Assembly: GCA_026874595.1 (NCBI GenBank) | Contig: CM049314.1 | Coordinates: forward strand, 58,392,300-58,456,299 | Length of the DNA: 64,000 nt | Direction: 5' to 3' | Source: Sipunculus nudus | Lineage: Eukaryota; Annelida; Sipuncula; Golfingiida; Sipunculidae | In this document: positions 50,775 to 62,462 of the stretch, piece by piece | How the letters are laid out: every line of letters begins with the position of its first letter | Numbering within the stretch: the first letter of the stretch is position 1 | Program-made: the position numbers and the translations under genes | Notes under the pieces: model-generated | What the model saw: the letters and a program-made list of their open reading frames with translations, nothing else | Told to the model about the DNA's origin: nothing | The model's database searches: none

Positions 50775-52103
50775 TTAAAGTAACCGTATCTTGTATATTC
50801 TTTGAGAGAGTCCAGTTTCAATCAGTTTGTCATCAGGGTCATTTTTAAATTCAATCCGAAAACCATCGACGGGGTGAGGTGAAGAACAATCCAGGCTCAT
50901 CAAGGTCCACCACTTAATATTACTCTGCTCTAATAATACTCTAACCTTACATGCCACGCGCAATGTTATCAGAAATGGACGAGGAAGAACTAACAGAAAC
51001 GGAAGAAAAATTAATCCCCATATTCCCAAGAGTAAGGTGATATCACGTATCAAGGTGAGACGCCATTCTATTTGATCATTCCAGCGGATATCACGAATTT
51101 TCCTCTCGATCTCCTCCTTATCTTCATCCGTAGAAGTACAGCCTTTCTTGTAGCAATGAGCCACAGCATGTACGCCTCCATGGCGTACCTCTATGTGCCA
51201 GCGGTTCGTAGTGAATGGGATGGTTTCCCTGTCGTTTCTATCAGGATTGACTAAACAACGGAAGTGGAACCAGTCGTATTTCTGTGTGAGGAACTGGAAC
51301 ATAGTTCTAACGATATGTTTATGTGACTCTCTCGAATTGTTTTTAACGATATTGTCTAGGTCTCTTTGTATGTTGCTTTCGGCTTCTCTCACACAACGAT
51401 CAAGCTGGGACTCGATGGCTATCACAATATCTTCCAGACGTTTTCCGTATTTAACTTGCAAATCTCGAGGGCCATCAGGTCCATTTTTCAATGCTTCCCA
51501 AGTCATCAGAGACATAATGCCACCTATAATTAACTGAAGGAGGCGAGCGCTCAACAGCGTCAGCTTAGATCGGTGCCCTCTGGTCTTCTCATAAAACTGT
51601 TCCAGGATCTGATTTTTGAAGGAGTCTTTCTCTCCTGTGATACCATCCAACAGCATCGTAAGCGCCAGGGTTAGCTCCTGGGTTTGGTTCATCTCAAGCA
51701 GTCTCGTCTGGTAGCGGCGTCTCTTTTCATGGTCGTTGCCACTGTTTCCTATCTCATAGGCGTACTCCATCGCCAGTTCAGTCCTGCTGACACAATCTTG
51801 GTAGGACACGGTTGTAATCTCCCACTTGATCTCTGTCTGTAGTTCTTTAATATCCTCTCTTACTTCCTTTATTGAGCGATGGAGATCTTTGAAGGCTTCC
51901 ATTATCTCTTCGTGATTTTGGTCAGGCAGTAATGACTCAACCATTGATAATATAATACCTGCAAATGGAAATGCAACAGCGCCAGCTTTTAGTACTTTAA
52001 GCAGCTTTGGCAATGCATTCGGTCGTTCTTCTAGCACTTTCACCGCCAGCTCTAGCACGTTACCGATGGCAACCACTGCCTCCTTCACGATCCCAACGTC
52101 CAT
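50775..52103 (-). CDS. Uncharacterised rapunzel / cephalotoxin-like helical membrane protein, paralogue 2 (442 aa)
   Basis: Tandem paralogue of the gene at 35574-36944. The frame is open further upstream (ATG at 52205), but the start at 52103 (MDVGIVKEAV) matches paralogue 1, and the extra 34 codons lie in what is UTR in unit 1. In the first 100 residues there are 8 substitutions, none between residues 59 and 100, so the charged helix is the most conserved part. The C-terminal membrane segment is kept (GIWGLIFLPFLLVLPRPFL). The only length change is 14 residues missing near the C-terminus after SLDC. No stops or frameshifts, so it is probably functional. Function unknown; the family link to rapunzel/cephalotoxin-like proteins is tentative. 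Confidence 0.85.
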   Translation of the reverse strand: MDVGIVKEAVVAIGNVLELAVKVLEERPNALPKLLKVLKAGAVAFPFAGIILSMVESLLPDQNHEEIMEAFKDLHRSIKEVREDIKELQTEIKWEITTVSYQDCVSRTELAMEYAYEIGNSGNDHEKRRRYQTRLLEMNQTQELTLALTMLLDGITGEKDSFKNQILEQFYEKTRGHRSKLTLLSARLLQLIIGGIMSLMTWEALKNGPDGPRDLQVKYGKRLEDIVIAIESQLDRCVREAESNIQRDLDNIVKNNSRESHKHIVRTMFQFLTQKYDWFHFRCLVNPDRNDRETIPFTTNRWHIEVRHGGVHAVAHCYKKGCTSTDEDKEEIERKIRDIRWNDQIEWRLTLIRDITLLLGIWGLIFLPFLLVLPRPFLITLRVACKVRVLLEQSNIKWWTLMSLDCSSPHPVDGFRIEFKNDPDDKLIETGLSQRIYKIRLL

Positions 52104-52345
52104 TTTAAGTGCGTGTCGGCAGCGTTCACTCAGGCTAACAAGTTGAATTCTACTGACTTTCACTGTTTGACTGTCAATCGGTTTACACGCATCAGAACAG
52201 AACATTTATCAGGCTGGCTCTGGGGTATTGGCTGTTGTCTCAATATGTTGTTAAACGAACTCGCTCTTCCGTCAAGGGGGGGGGGGGGGGAGGGGGAGGG
52301 CTCTTTGTTGCTTTCACCATCTGTAACGAAATAAAAATGTTTCAA
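52104..52345 (-). promoter_or_regulatory. 5' leader of the unit-2 gene with a candidate splice acceptor
   Basis: Homologous to 36945-37130. It has about 31 bp (52128-52160) not present in unit 1, flanked by short TTCACT repeats. It also has a G/C-run at 52277-52299 that unit 1 lacks. The ATTTCGTTACAG acceptor-like site is kept. Confidence 0.45.
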
Positions 52346-52592
52346 AATATCAGTTACAGAACATGAACATGACTTTTTTAATAACATTTTGCCATGCAAT
52401 AACCACTGCAAAACACATCTAACAGCATTTTTACAATAATGAATTATAATGGATTATTTAATATTTGCCTTTATGTTTATTTAATTAGAATAATCTTATC
52501 GATTTTTTTGTCTTCCTGATTTCTCAATGGAGGTTGAATCTTTCTACATGTTAATGTAGTACGTGATTAGTTAATATCAACATTATCAAAAT

Positions 52593-52596
<4 letters not shown>

Positions 52597-52638
<42 letters not shown>
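52597..52638. repeat. (TA)n microsatellite
   Basis: TA run; in unit 1 the equivalent (37752-37765) is much shorter. Confidence 0.95.
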
Positions 52639-52641
<3 letters not shown>

Positions 52642-52984
52642 GTTATATTCACTTCTGTCGCACGTATTTTGTTCAATTAGCAAAATATGAATAAAAGGTC
52701 TAAGAATTTATCATTTAGATAAATCAACTTATATATATATAGGGGAATATATATATTTACACATGAACAGCGAGCAACCAGCAATAATACTGCGACGTGC
52801 TGATGCACTAAGCCCACTTGGCGATGCCCTGGCTTGTTTTTAGGAATCTACGCCTGCAAAAGTACAGCATCCGCATGGAGTTAGCGTAATATTCACACAC
52901 TCTGTGTATTCAGATATTTTCCTATTGTCGCCGTCGGTAATTCATCGCGGTACACCAATATTGAACAAGATTTTTAGGGAGAGC

Positions 52985-53370
52985 AGAGGAAATATAACAC
53001 TGTATTGATAAATAATAAATCACATTTATACCATAAAATACCCATCCGCATCCATGTGTAAGAAATGAAGACTTGTAAAAAACGAATACTAAAAGACATT
53101 TTAACTTATAATTAAATGAAATAATTAAGAGAATTTAATTAATGGAATTGACTACCTATATTGACTGTTTTATACAATATACGTTCACATATAATTAATA
53201 TTATATATATATATTTATATATATATATATTTAATTATTACATGTAATATCCATCGTTTTAATATTAAATATAATATATTATAAATTCCCTAGATTTCGC
53301 CGCTTTCACAAATATAAAAAATGTATTATCTGAAAAATTGATTAAAAAATTCCTTTTGAATAGGAACATT
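52985..53370. other. AT-rich stretch without recognised genes
   Basis: Very AT-rich sequence between a block shared with unit 1 (to 39770) and the next DR1 array. Nothing coding recognised. Confidence 0.5.
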
Positions 53371-53374
53371 GGTA

Positions 53375-54780
53375 TAAACTAGGGACCCATGGGTCTCGAC
53401 GCTCAGCTGCATTTGTCTATAAGGATATATGTTTATGAGGTTTTCCAAAACATTGGTCTTGTGATCAGTTTGAAGCTATCCTGCCTACCCAAACAGGAGT
53501 TATCATCCACAAACTAATTTGTGAATGGATGGGCCCTGTGACCTTAACCTTTGACCTTGTGTCTCCAAAATCAAAAGGAAACTTCCCCTATTGGCAGGTG
53601 CACCACATGAGATGAAAAGTTTGGCTTAAAATGCATCCACAATCTTTCTAAAGTAGTGGGTCCTGTGACCATGACCTTTGATCTCTTGACCCAAAAATCA
53701 ATAGTTCTTACTTTAGTGGTGGGCCATAAATAAGTCATGTTTGAAACCAATGTTTCAAACCAAACTGGTGTTATCATCTCGAAACTAATATGTAGATAGA
53801 TGGCCCCAAAAACCATGACCTTTGAACTTGTGACCCCAAAATCCATAAGTTAATTACTGCCACTATTGGCAGGTGAGCAACATCTGGCAGATAGAAGGGT
53901 TGGGACAGATGAACCCCTGTGACAATGACCCTTGACCTTGTGACCCCCAAATCAATCAGGTTCTTCCTCTATTGGCAGCTCAGCTATATGTGCAAGATGG
54001 AAGGTTTGGGATGAAAAATTTGGCTTAAAATGCATCCACAATCTTCCTAATAAGTGGGTACTGTGACCTTTACCTTTGACCTCATGACCCCGAAATTGAA
54101 CAGAATCTTCCACTATTGCCAGGTGAGCAATATATTGAAGATGGAAGGTTTGTGATGAAAAGTTTGGCTTCAAATGCATATGCATTCTTTTAAGAAAAAA
54201 ATGAGTCCTGTGACCTTGACCTTTAACCGTTGGACCCCAAAATCTACAAGGTTCTTTCTTTAGTGGTGAGTCATATATAAGTAAAGTTTGAAACCAATAT
54301 GTCAAACTAAACTGGAGTTATTATATGGAAACTAATTTGTGCAGATGGCCCCTGTGACCTTGACCTTTGACGATGTAACCCATTTCATTTATGCTCTCCC
54401 CAAACTGGCAAATCAGCTAAATGCGCAAAATGGAAAGTTTGGGATGAAAAGCTTGGCTTAAAATGCAGCCATAATCTTTTTAAATAAATGAGTCATGTGA
54501 CCTTGACCTTTGACCTCGTGACCCAAAAATCAAATATGTTCCTGCTTTAGTGGTGGGCCATATGTAAGTCAAGTTTGAAATCCATATGTCAAACCAACCT
54601 CGAGTTATCATCTGGAAACAAATTTGTGTGGATAGACAAATAGACAGACAGACAGATAAACAGACAGACAGGGTGATTTATTTAAGGCACCCACTTGTGA
54701 TCAGTAAATACAGCAGATTTTGGGACACTAGATGTAATCACAGCTGAGAAACTGACATGATGGTTGTCATTTTATAATAA
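53375..54780 (+). repeat. 145-bp DR1-bearing repeat array, copy 4
   Basis: Starts AACTAGGGACCCATGGGTCT. Cores fall near 53537, 53672, 53810, 53920, 54060, 54208, 54350 and 54495, spaced about 110-150 bp and mostly 142-148. It ends in a CAGACAGACAG tail and GACATGATGGTTGTCATTTTA. A perfect TGACCTTTGACCT lies at 54504-54516. The A/B alternation is clear from 54060 to 54600. Confidence 0.88.
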
Positions 54781-54789
54781 TAAAAATAT

Positions 54790-55180
54790 AAAAATATTCG
54801 TTAAAATATAAAAAAAAATACAGGTGGCGCCACCAATTTTCGGAAACTGACAAAACTAGTCATGGTCATTATTCAAAGCAAGATTCAAGACAATCCATGC
54901 ATTAATGATCAAGATATTGGAGCTTTTGTATCTAATCTTTGATTGTTCTGGGGGTTAATTTCAAGCCCCATACCTCGGAGAATATAGGTCACAGTGACCT
55001 AACTTCAGTTGTCAAAGGAGATTTTTTATTGACCTCCACTTAGAAGTTTCTAGGACCAGCAGTTACGAATTGTGCCCTGCTAACGGACGGCCGGACGGCC
55101 AGACGACCGGACGGCCGGATGTAGGACGGACAAAGCGCCGTTCCTATACCTCAGTTGACTAACAGTCAGCTGAGCTAAAA
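54790..55180 (+). repeat. Hairpin-ended repeat, plus orientation, with ERE-like palindrome
   Basis: Carries GGTGGCGCCACC at 54823-54834, AGGTCACAGTGACCT at 54986-55000, a GGACGGCCGGACGG tract, and the end AACAGTCAGCTGAGCTAAAAA. Confidence 0.8.
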
Positions 55181-55379
55181 ATAATCAAAAGTGATGGATT
55201 TGCTGATAAAACAGGTTACATAAGAATAGGCACTGACTCCCACAGAAATTGAAATCTTATGCTTCCGGTTTAGTGAATTTGCATCTCCGCAGCGTAAAAG
55301 TCAAAACTTGTAGGTCGTGAATTTAGGGTCAAGGAAAGGTAGTCTAAATCCCACTAACTTTTTTTTATAGAATTTATTG

Positions 55380-56530
55380 TTCAACATTAAATGAACTGAT
55401 GTACTAAAACTAACAAAAATATTTGTAGTGAATTTTTTCTCGAAATTCTTCAGAATGATGGTCCTATAGGCCTAACAAATGACCTTGTGACCAAAAAATG
55501 TTGGGAACTTTTTAATCTTGAACTTGCAGCATTTAGATTATTGTAAAAACTTTAAACAAAATGGTGTGTCCACTGACCTTGACCTCTGAAGGGTAACCTT
55601 AAAATTTACAGCTTTCTTCGACTTTGGGCAAGTGAGCCATGTATGGAAGATGGAACTTTTACGATGAAAAATTTGATTTACAGTGCATCGACAATCTTTT
55701 TAAAGTTGTGGTTCCTGTGACCTGCACCTTTGACCTCTGGAAAATCAAAATGTTTCTTACTTAAGTGGTTGGTCATTAATATATTACGTTTGAAGCCAAT
55801 CTGTCTACCCAAAGCACAATTATCATCCATACACTAATTTGTGAATGAGTGAGCCCTGTGACCTTGATCTTTGACCCTATGACCCCAAATTCGTAAAGAA
55901 TCTTCCCCTATTGACATGTGAACAATATTTTGAAGATGGGAGATTTGTGATGAAAAGTTTGGCTTGAAATGCATACAGATTCCTTTTAAAGGAATGGGTC
56001 CTGTGACCTTGACCTTTGATCTTTAAGCCCCGAAATAGACAGGGTTCCTACTTATTCTTTAGTCGTGAGTCATATATAAATTTAGTTTGAAAAAAGTCAA
56101 ACTAAGCTTGATTTATCATCTGGAGACTAATTGGTGATCAGATGGCCCCAATGACCATGACCTTTGATCTTGTGACCCCATATTCATTTATGCCAACCCA
56201 CTACTGGCAAGTCAGCTAAATGCGCAAGATGGAATGTTTGGGATGAAAAGCTTGGTTTAAAATGCAGCCATAAACTTTTTAAATGAGTCCTGTGACCTTG
56301 ACCTTTGACCTTATGGCCCCAAAATCACAGAGTTTCTTACTTTAGTGGTGGGCCATAACTAAGACAAGTTTTAAATCCATATGTCAATCCAGTTTGGAGC
56401 TGTCATATGGAAACAGACAGGCAGACATGCGAACAGACGGACAGACAAGGTGATTACTGTAGAGCATCCACAGGTTTTGGGACAATAGATAGAATCACTG
56501 CTGATAAGCTTACATGACTGTTGTCATTTA
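55380..56530 (+). repeat. 145-bp DR1-bearing repeat array, copy 5
   Basis: Cores near 55575, 55716, 55856, 56005, 56150 and 56290, with a perfect TGACCTTTGACCT at 56299-56311. It ends in an ACAGACGGACAGACAAGG tail and GACTGTTGTCATTTAA. The head resembles 40141-40330. Confidence 0.85.
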
Positions 56531-56539
56531 ATAGTAAAA

Positions 56540-56895
56540 AAAATTGAGGAAATAAGGAAAAAAGATGGGGCCACAAGTTTTCCTGTCAAAACTGGTAATG
56601 GTCAATATTAACAGCATTGATTCATGACAATCAATGCATTAATTATCAAGATATTGGAGGTTTTATATCATTTTTTTATTATTCTGGGGGTACTTACAAG
56701 CCCACAGCTCGGAGGATATTGGTAGCAATGAAGTAATTTTAAGTTTCCAAGGATATTTTTTATGGACATCCACGGATTTTTAGTTACAGGCTTTTAGGGT
56801 CAGCGGTTACGATGTGTGCCTTGCTAACTCGCGGACGACGGGCAAAGCGCCATACCTATATCTCAGATGACTCAATGTAAGCTGAGCTAAAAATG
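56540..56895 (+). repeat. Hairpin-ended repeat, plus orientation
   Basis: Same layout as 42590-42965. It contains GGTCAGCGGTTACGATGTG and ends CAATGTAAGCTGAGCTAAAA. The AGGTCA palindrome is degraded here (TATTGGTAGCAATGAAG). Confidence 0.7.
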
Positions 56896-59800
56896 ACATT
56901 TTCATTACCTAGTTTTCAGGGAAATAATGTATTGATAAATTAAAGAAGGGAAAATGTATTGCTCAATTAAAGTAGAGAAATAATGTTTTGCTAAACTGAA
57001 GTAGGGAAATAATGGTTTGCTAAATTAAAGTATTTCTAAATTCAGTCCATGACATGCAATACGTTGACCTGCAGTGGCGTCAGTTATCTCCAAAGGTCGG
57101 GGAAGACTCGGGTTGGGAGGGTTATCAATCTTGGAATTAAATTTTACAAACCTCACAAAAACACACAGATCCCCCCGCCTTGCCACAAAGTATGTGTGCG
57201 TGTGTATATTTATATACCCCCGCCCCCATCTCTAGTGAATTGACGCCCCTCTGACGAAGTGTCTAGATGTCAAGGTTATCACTGAAAACCGTCAGGATAA
57301 CCGACGCCCTAGATGACGGTAAATGTCTCGATACAGTGAATGTTTGTTAGTCAAACGTACCCTCCTTCTTCTAAGACACGTAGCTGTATTAATTTTTCTT
57401 ATATAACATCTATAAAATTCCCTGTAACCGGGGCTCGTTAAAGATATATTCTGGTATTAAACATTTCTTTACTTGAGGGTTAGTTAATTTTTCAGTCCAA
57501 CAAGACCAAGAAAATGGGGGTGGTGTACCTCCTTTTCAAACCATCCTGGCCCGAATGCAGTGAACCCAAATAACCCCTCCAAGCAGTCCCAATTGTGCAT
57601 TTGACTGCCACAGTTGAAACAATATTTGATCGATACTGCCAATGTAATTGGAAAGTATGCTTTCCATACATAAAAAATCAAACCATGGGGATTTTTAATG
57701 TCCCTTCACATTATGGCAATATACAACCAGAGTAAGCCATTTAATACTCTATTTCAAGTAATGTGGATAATTCGGACTAGGGGGGCCTACGTGACCTCTA
57801 GCGCGGACGGGCAGACTGACTACATACTGAAGCTCGTACCAGGCCAGGCCTTGCAATAAAACCGATAAATAAAAACGTGAGGTGAAACTTATTATCACCC
57901 ATATTACGCATTTCCATCTTAACTTAAATGCATTGCTATGCCAGTAATTATGCATTTGCGTATAAAAAAACAAAATTGATTTCAAGTGCCATTGTAGATA
58001 TGTCCATTTAAACCTAGTGGTCAGTAAAATAATGATGCTGATATACTATCAATGCGATATTTATATTGTGTTTTAAAAATAATGTATGGGTTTTCATCAC
58101 AATGTATCACGTTAAGTGTATGTATACCTAGTGTATCTAAAAAATTGTCTTTGAGCACTTTCTTGATATTACTGAGCTCTTTTTTTATAATCGAGCTGGA
58201 AAACAAACTGCATTTATAAATTAAAATTTAGTTTTGAACAATTTAGTATTACAATGCCGAGTACAGGCTACTTAATTATAAAATTAAGATAATACGTCGA
58301 ACGTCAGTTATCCCCGGCGTGTCCATGAGAGTGGGTTGTAGTTTCCCGTCCAAGGCCGGTGGTTTTCTCCTGCTTCTCCCATCTCTAGTCTACTGAACAT
58401 CAAAATCTGAGCCATCGAGAGTGCCGTGATTAGTTATAATAACTATTTGTACAATCCATGTAAAATAAATCAGTCAATATATTTTTAATACTAAATAAAA
58501 CATTTAGCTAAGCACACGAAACTTGTCTAAGGATAAAAGTTGCAATCAAGAAATGACACACTTTTAATGCGTTGGCCTAGTGAGGCCTTGGTTTTTATCG
58601 CTACTGTCTGCAGCCGCCGTTGATCAAACTGTGTCAGCTAGGGTACTGATCTAGCATGATCGCTGACACGCCACAACATCTGTTCACTTGTAATAAGTGA
58701 ACCTCAACCTTGGGGGGGGGGGGGGTATCACAACGTTGTAAGGGTTACGGTGTAGGCTGTATAAACGTTCCGTTTTTATATGAAAGGTGTTTGCCCATTT
58801 CAACAACAAATATACATGTATAACTAAATTCTGGAACAAGACCCTGACGATTTGTTATTGGTGGTAAATTTGGGGAGGTTGGGTTGTCGATAAATTCATT
58901 TCAAGAATAGGATATGTGAATATGTGGATATAATGCAACAATTTGTGACAAATTAATTCAGAAAAAAAAACTTGGCCTAACGACCACCTCGGTTTATCGA
59001 CAAGGCTCGGCTTTACAATAACCTACTAGTATCCTTCTATAGTTTGCGGATGAGGGCGCGGTCATCTCAAATGCTTTCTGTCAGCTTCTACTTGAAGGAA
59101 ACGAATTTATGTACCACCAAATCTTCTACACAGATAAATTCTATTCTTGAGACTGTCCTCGGAGTACTTTTCTGTCGTATGTACGGTCCTTTCAAGGACA
59201 CCACTCATGGGGGCTACCATTTTGCGTACAGACGAAAACGTCGACGTCGCAAGTCGGATACAGGAGTTAAGGGTAATGCGCTAGAATGGCACATATTAAA
59301 ATGGCAATAATATATCGAACAGGCACAGCTAGTGAACCTCCCCTGCCCCATTCTTGGGTAGCAAATTTTTAAAATATATAAATGAAGTGAGCTTAGAAAA
59401 TTGGCCAAGGATATACAGAAAAAACTCTTTACCATAATCTGAAATTAAAGCACACCTTGCTCCTTGACCCATGTATATTACCTGTCGTTATCAAATGAAC
59501 TCTTATCTTATCATTAACTTTCGCGATTATGACTGGATATCACTGACAACCTGGCCAAGGCTTGATTTTCATATTTATCAATAAACCTTTTACATCGCAT
59601 AAGAAAAAGTTTCGAGTTTGTTATAAAAAAGATAGGCATGTCTTACAAAGTTACATTTGGCACTTCATGAAGCAATGCACAGCTTCATTGCGTGTTTGTT
59701 TATATTTTTATAAACTGCTGGTTGTTTTTTTATGGTATACCACAAAAGCCACTAACCGTGTACATGAGATTTCACAGTCACAAATCATTGGGTTTCACAA

Positions 59801-60860
59801 TATTCATATTATGTGCAGAATAACGTTCATGTTGACCTTTATAGTTAAATGATACGACGCCCTGTGGAGAACTGGGTATAAGTTATACCTTGGCAGAATA
59901 TACACAAATTTATGCTGTTTCAGGATTTTTAAAGGGATCGGGAGCTGCAAGATTAATAGTGCCTTTTCTCCTTTTTAAAAATCTTATCCCTTCGTTGAAA
60001 AATGATAAGTCCATTATCTGGAGGTTGCCATATGAGTTGTCATAGTAACAGTATTTGCGTTCAAGTAAGGTTATTCTAATGGACCACCCTCGATTCAGCC
60101 CCAGAGAGGGTGGTGAGTATCCAGGCATTTTAATGCAACCGAATGAGGTATACTATTTTCTTCATTTAGCTTTGGGAAGAAGCAAAGCATCCAAAACTGA
60201 CATGAAATATATTTCCAGATTTACACGCGTAAGTCTAACATTGGACACTATATATTAATTATGTCAGGGTCCCTATTGTTGGTTGCTCCCAAAACCGTGT
60301 TAGCATTCACTTTTTCGGCCCATATTCCAAGGTTCATTCGTGCATAAGTGATTATACATTTGTGAATACTCCTTGATGACTTTGCTTAATTCGGATCATG
60401 TGCAAGATCCACAAAAAAAATCCAATCGATTCTCCACTGCCCTATTCCCGACACCACAAAAAAAAATCCAATCGATTCTCCACTGCCCCATTCCCGACAC
60501 CACAAAAAAAAATCCAATCGATTCTCCACTGCCCCATTCCCGACATGCCCTGAAAATTTCATGAGGTCCCCTGTATGACTGCGTGAGTTATGTTGAGATC
60601 AAACACACACAGGAAATTGAATATATCAAGATATAATCCAGGTTGAGGTATGATCGTTCTTAGTGCCGACAACCGACATATGTATATAGATCACAAGATA
60701 TGCAGGCCACTTGTCCACTGGCCGAGTTTTCCTTTGTTAGCCTGTTGCTAAGAGCTGATACACAGAATTTACAACGAAAATGTTCAATTACACATTAACA
60801 CGTGTTTTCATGTTGCCGTGATCATCAGATGTGAAATTTTAAGGAATGGTTGGTGACATT
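56896..60860. other. Unit-2 non-coding block homologous to 42966-45365
   Basis: Long collinear similarity to unit 1, including a four-times repeated ATGTATTGCTAAATTAAAGTA-type segment at its start (42990-43110 and 56925-57040). The open frames in it differ between the two units by frameshifts, so I do not call genes. A 45-46 bp minisatellite is listed separately. Confidence 0.5.
60409..60546 (+). repeat. 45-46 bp minisatellite, three units
   Basis: Three near-identical units starting CCACAAAAAAAA (60409, 60454, 60500), each containing TCCAATCGATTCTCCACTGC and CCATTCCCGACA. It is unit-2 specific. It reads through in one frame as a repeated peptide, but no gene signals surround it. Confidence 0.9.
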
Positions 60861-60879
60861 ATGTATTTACGATGAAAAA

Positions 60880-61385
60880 TATTGATGAAATTTTGTTTAG
60901 AGTTGGGTTAGCAACCAAAAAACATATCACTGAATCTTGGAGGTAATCTGGATCTTTATTTTATGTTTTTAATTCAAAGGATTCCGCCCATTGTCATAAT
61001 ATTACAGCAATTCTTCATACTTACATGCCAGTTTTGTCCCAGAAATGAACTAGGCTGGACTTGTTGGAGCGTTACAGCTGTGCAGGCCTGACGACAAAGT
61101 TTGATGTTGATCCTACTGGTAGGAGTTGGCGGTGACTATTTCTTGTTTATAATGTAGGCCTACTCAGTACTGTACTCTGTTTGCTGCTATGAGGTGGGTA
61201 TACCATGGTTATTCAGGGAGTTAGCACTGACTTATATATAGATACATCAGGAATTACCGAGAGTAATAGCAGAGGAATATTAGAAAGCACTGCAGTTTTT
61301 GTGCCCTGGTGGTTTTAGCATGGTTATATAAGAAGCAGGTTGCATTTGAACCACCAGTGAGTTCCACAGCAGCGCCAATTCAACA
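60880..61385 (+). promoter_or_regulatory. Conserved TATA-box segment, copy B
   Basis: Unit-2 copy of 46470-46990. TATATAAG at 61325-61332 is a good TATA box, followed by CCAGTGAGTTCCACAGCAGC about 25-30 bp on. A 14-base stretch between TATA and the start-like element in copy A is missing here. Confidence 0.4.
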
Positions 61386-61429
61386 TGCGACAAGCTTACT
61401 AGCGTCAGAGGCTAAGGCTTACGTGTTAG

Positions 61430-61768
61430 GCTAAGGCCAAAAATAAATAAAAGAAATGCTTCTTAGGCTCCGCCCGCGTCAATTTTAAACCCCAGCATCA
61501 AAAACTTTTATTTATATCTTCAATAGAAACTTACCAATTTTTGAGATCCAGCCGCTCGGACATATCTTTCAAGAAGATAAAATCATACAATTTTGATAAA
61601 ATTTCCCTTTGCCAAATAAATATGCTATTATCATGCTTTTCCCTGATCATTTAACATTTTTATCGAAACATACAAAATAAAAATTAAAAAAATATCCGCC
61701 CGCCCGCATTGATTTCTATGAAAAATGTGCCTGAGAACCAAACCTTATTTTTTTGGCCTAACCAATCC
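61430..61768 (-). mobile_element. MITE family copy 4
   Basis: From TTAGGCTAAGGCCAAAAATAA to TTATTTTTTTGGCCTAACCAA, imperfect inverted ends with CGCCCGCG and CCGCCCGCCCGCATTG subterminally. It corresponds to copy 3 by the segmental duplication. Confidence 0.75.
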
Positions 61769-61828
61769 AATATAAAAGCCTACTGAGTCGTGTATTCCCG
61801 GCACGTTCTTTGATATAATTTATGTGGG

Positions 61829-61830
<2 letters not shown>

Positions 61831-61882
<52 letters not shown>

Positions 61883-61884
61883 TA
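61831..61884. repeat. (TA)n microsatellite
   Basis: TA run with one TATGTA interruption. Confidence 0.9.
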
Positions 61885-62385
61885 AATTTTAATGTTAATT
61901 TGAGACTGCCAAGATTAACATTTAAAAAAATTAGATTCTGAAGAGAATCTGCCTAAAACTTCAATATTCATGAAACATTTTTAACATTGATAAAAAGAGA
62001 TAAAGTTGTCATAGCATAAATTGTCAATAATTACAATCAGTTTAACTTTGTAACTATTTCTTTGATGAACATGATTCATTATCACGATTCTCATGAAACA
62101 AAATCAGAAATAAAGGCCCCAACATAGATTCCTTCTAATCTTTAATTTGTTGCAAATGAAAATATACATTGATTAAGCTAGATAAAAACATGACCAATAT
62201 TGATATTTTACACTTCTCCAGTAGGTATATAATGTTTGAAAAGTTTATCATCAATATAATATTCTAAGTCTGACAGCAGTACCTTGTAGCACCACCTTTG
62301 CTGAGGGTCTGTGTTGACGAGAATATACCATGGTTATAGACCCGCAGCACAGGAGTGAGGTCTAATGTATGTATGTGTGTGTATT
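61885..62385. other. Unit-2-specific stretch between two TA runs
   Basis: About 500 bp between two TA microsatellites where unit 1 has a single TA run (47441-47512). This suggests an insertion into the microsatellite. It contains an inverted pair AGATTCTGAAGAGAATCT (61933-61950). No gene seen. Confidence 0.5.
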
Positions 62386-62399
62386 TTTATATATATATA

Positions 62400-62460
<61 letters not shown>
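62386..62460. repeat. (TA)n microsatellite
   Basis: TA run of about 75 bp with one TTTATA interruption. Confidence 0.95.

Positions 62461-62462
<2 letters not shown>

Noticed and set aside
59044-59310. 88-residue basic open frame in unit 2
   Set aside because: The matching stretch in unit 1 (44997-45150) has indels that break the frame, so it is not conserved as protein.
60373-60564. Small protein with a repeated peptide
   Set aside because: The peptide repeat comes from a 45-46 bp minisatellite without gene context.
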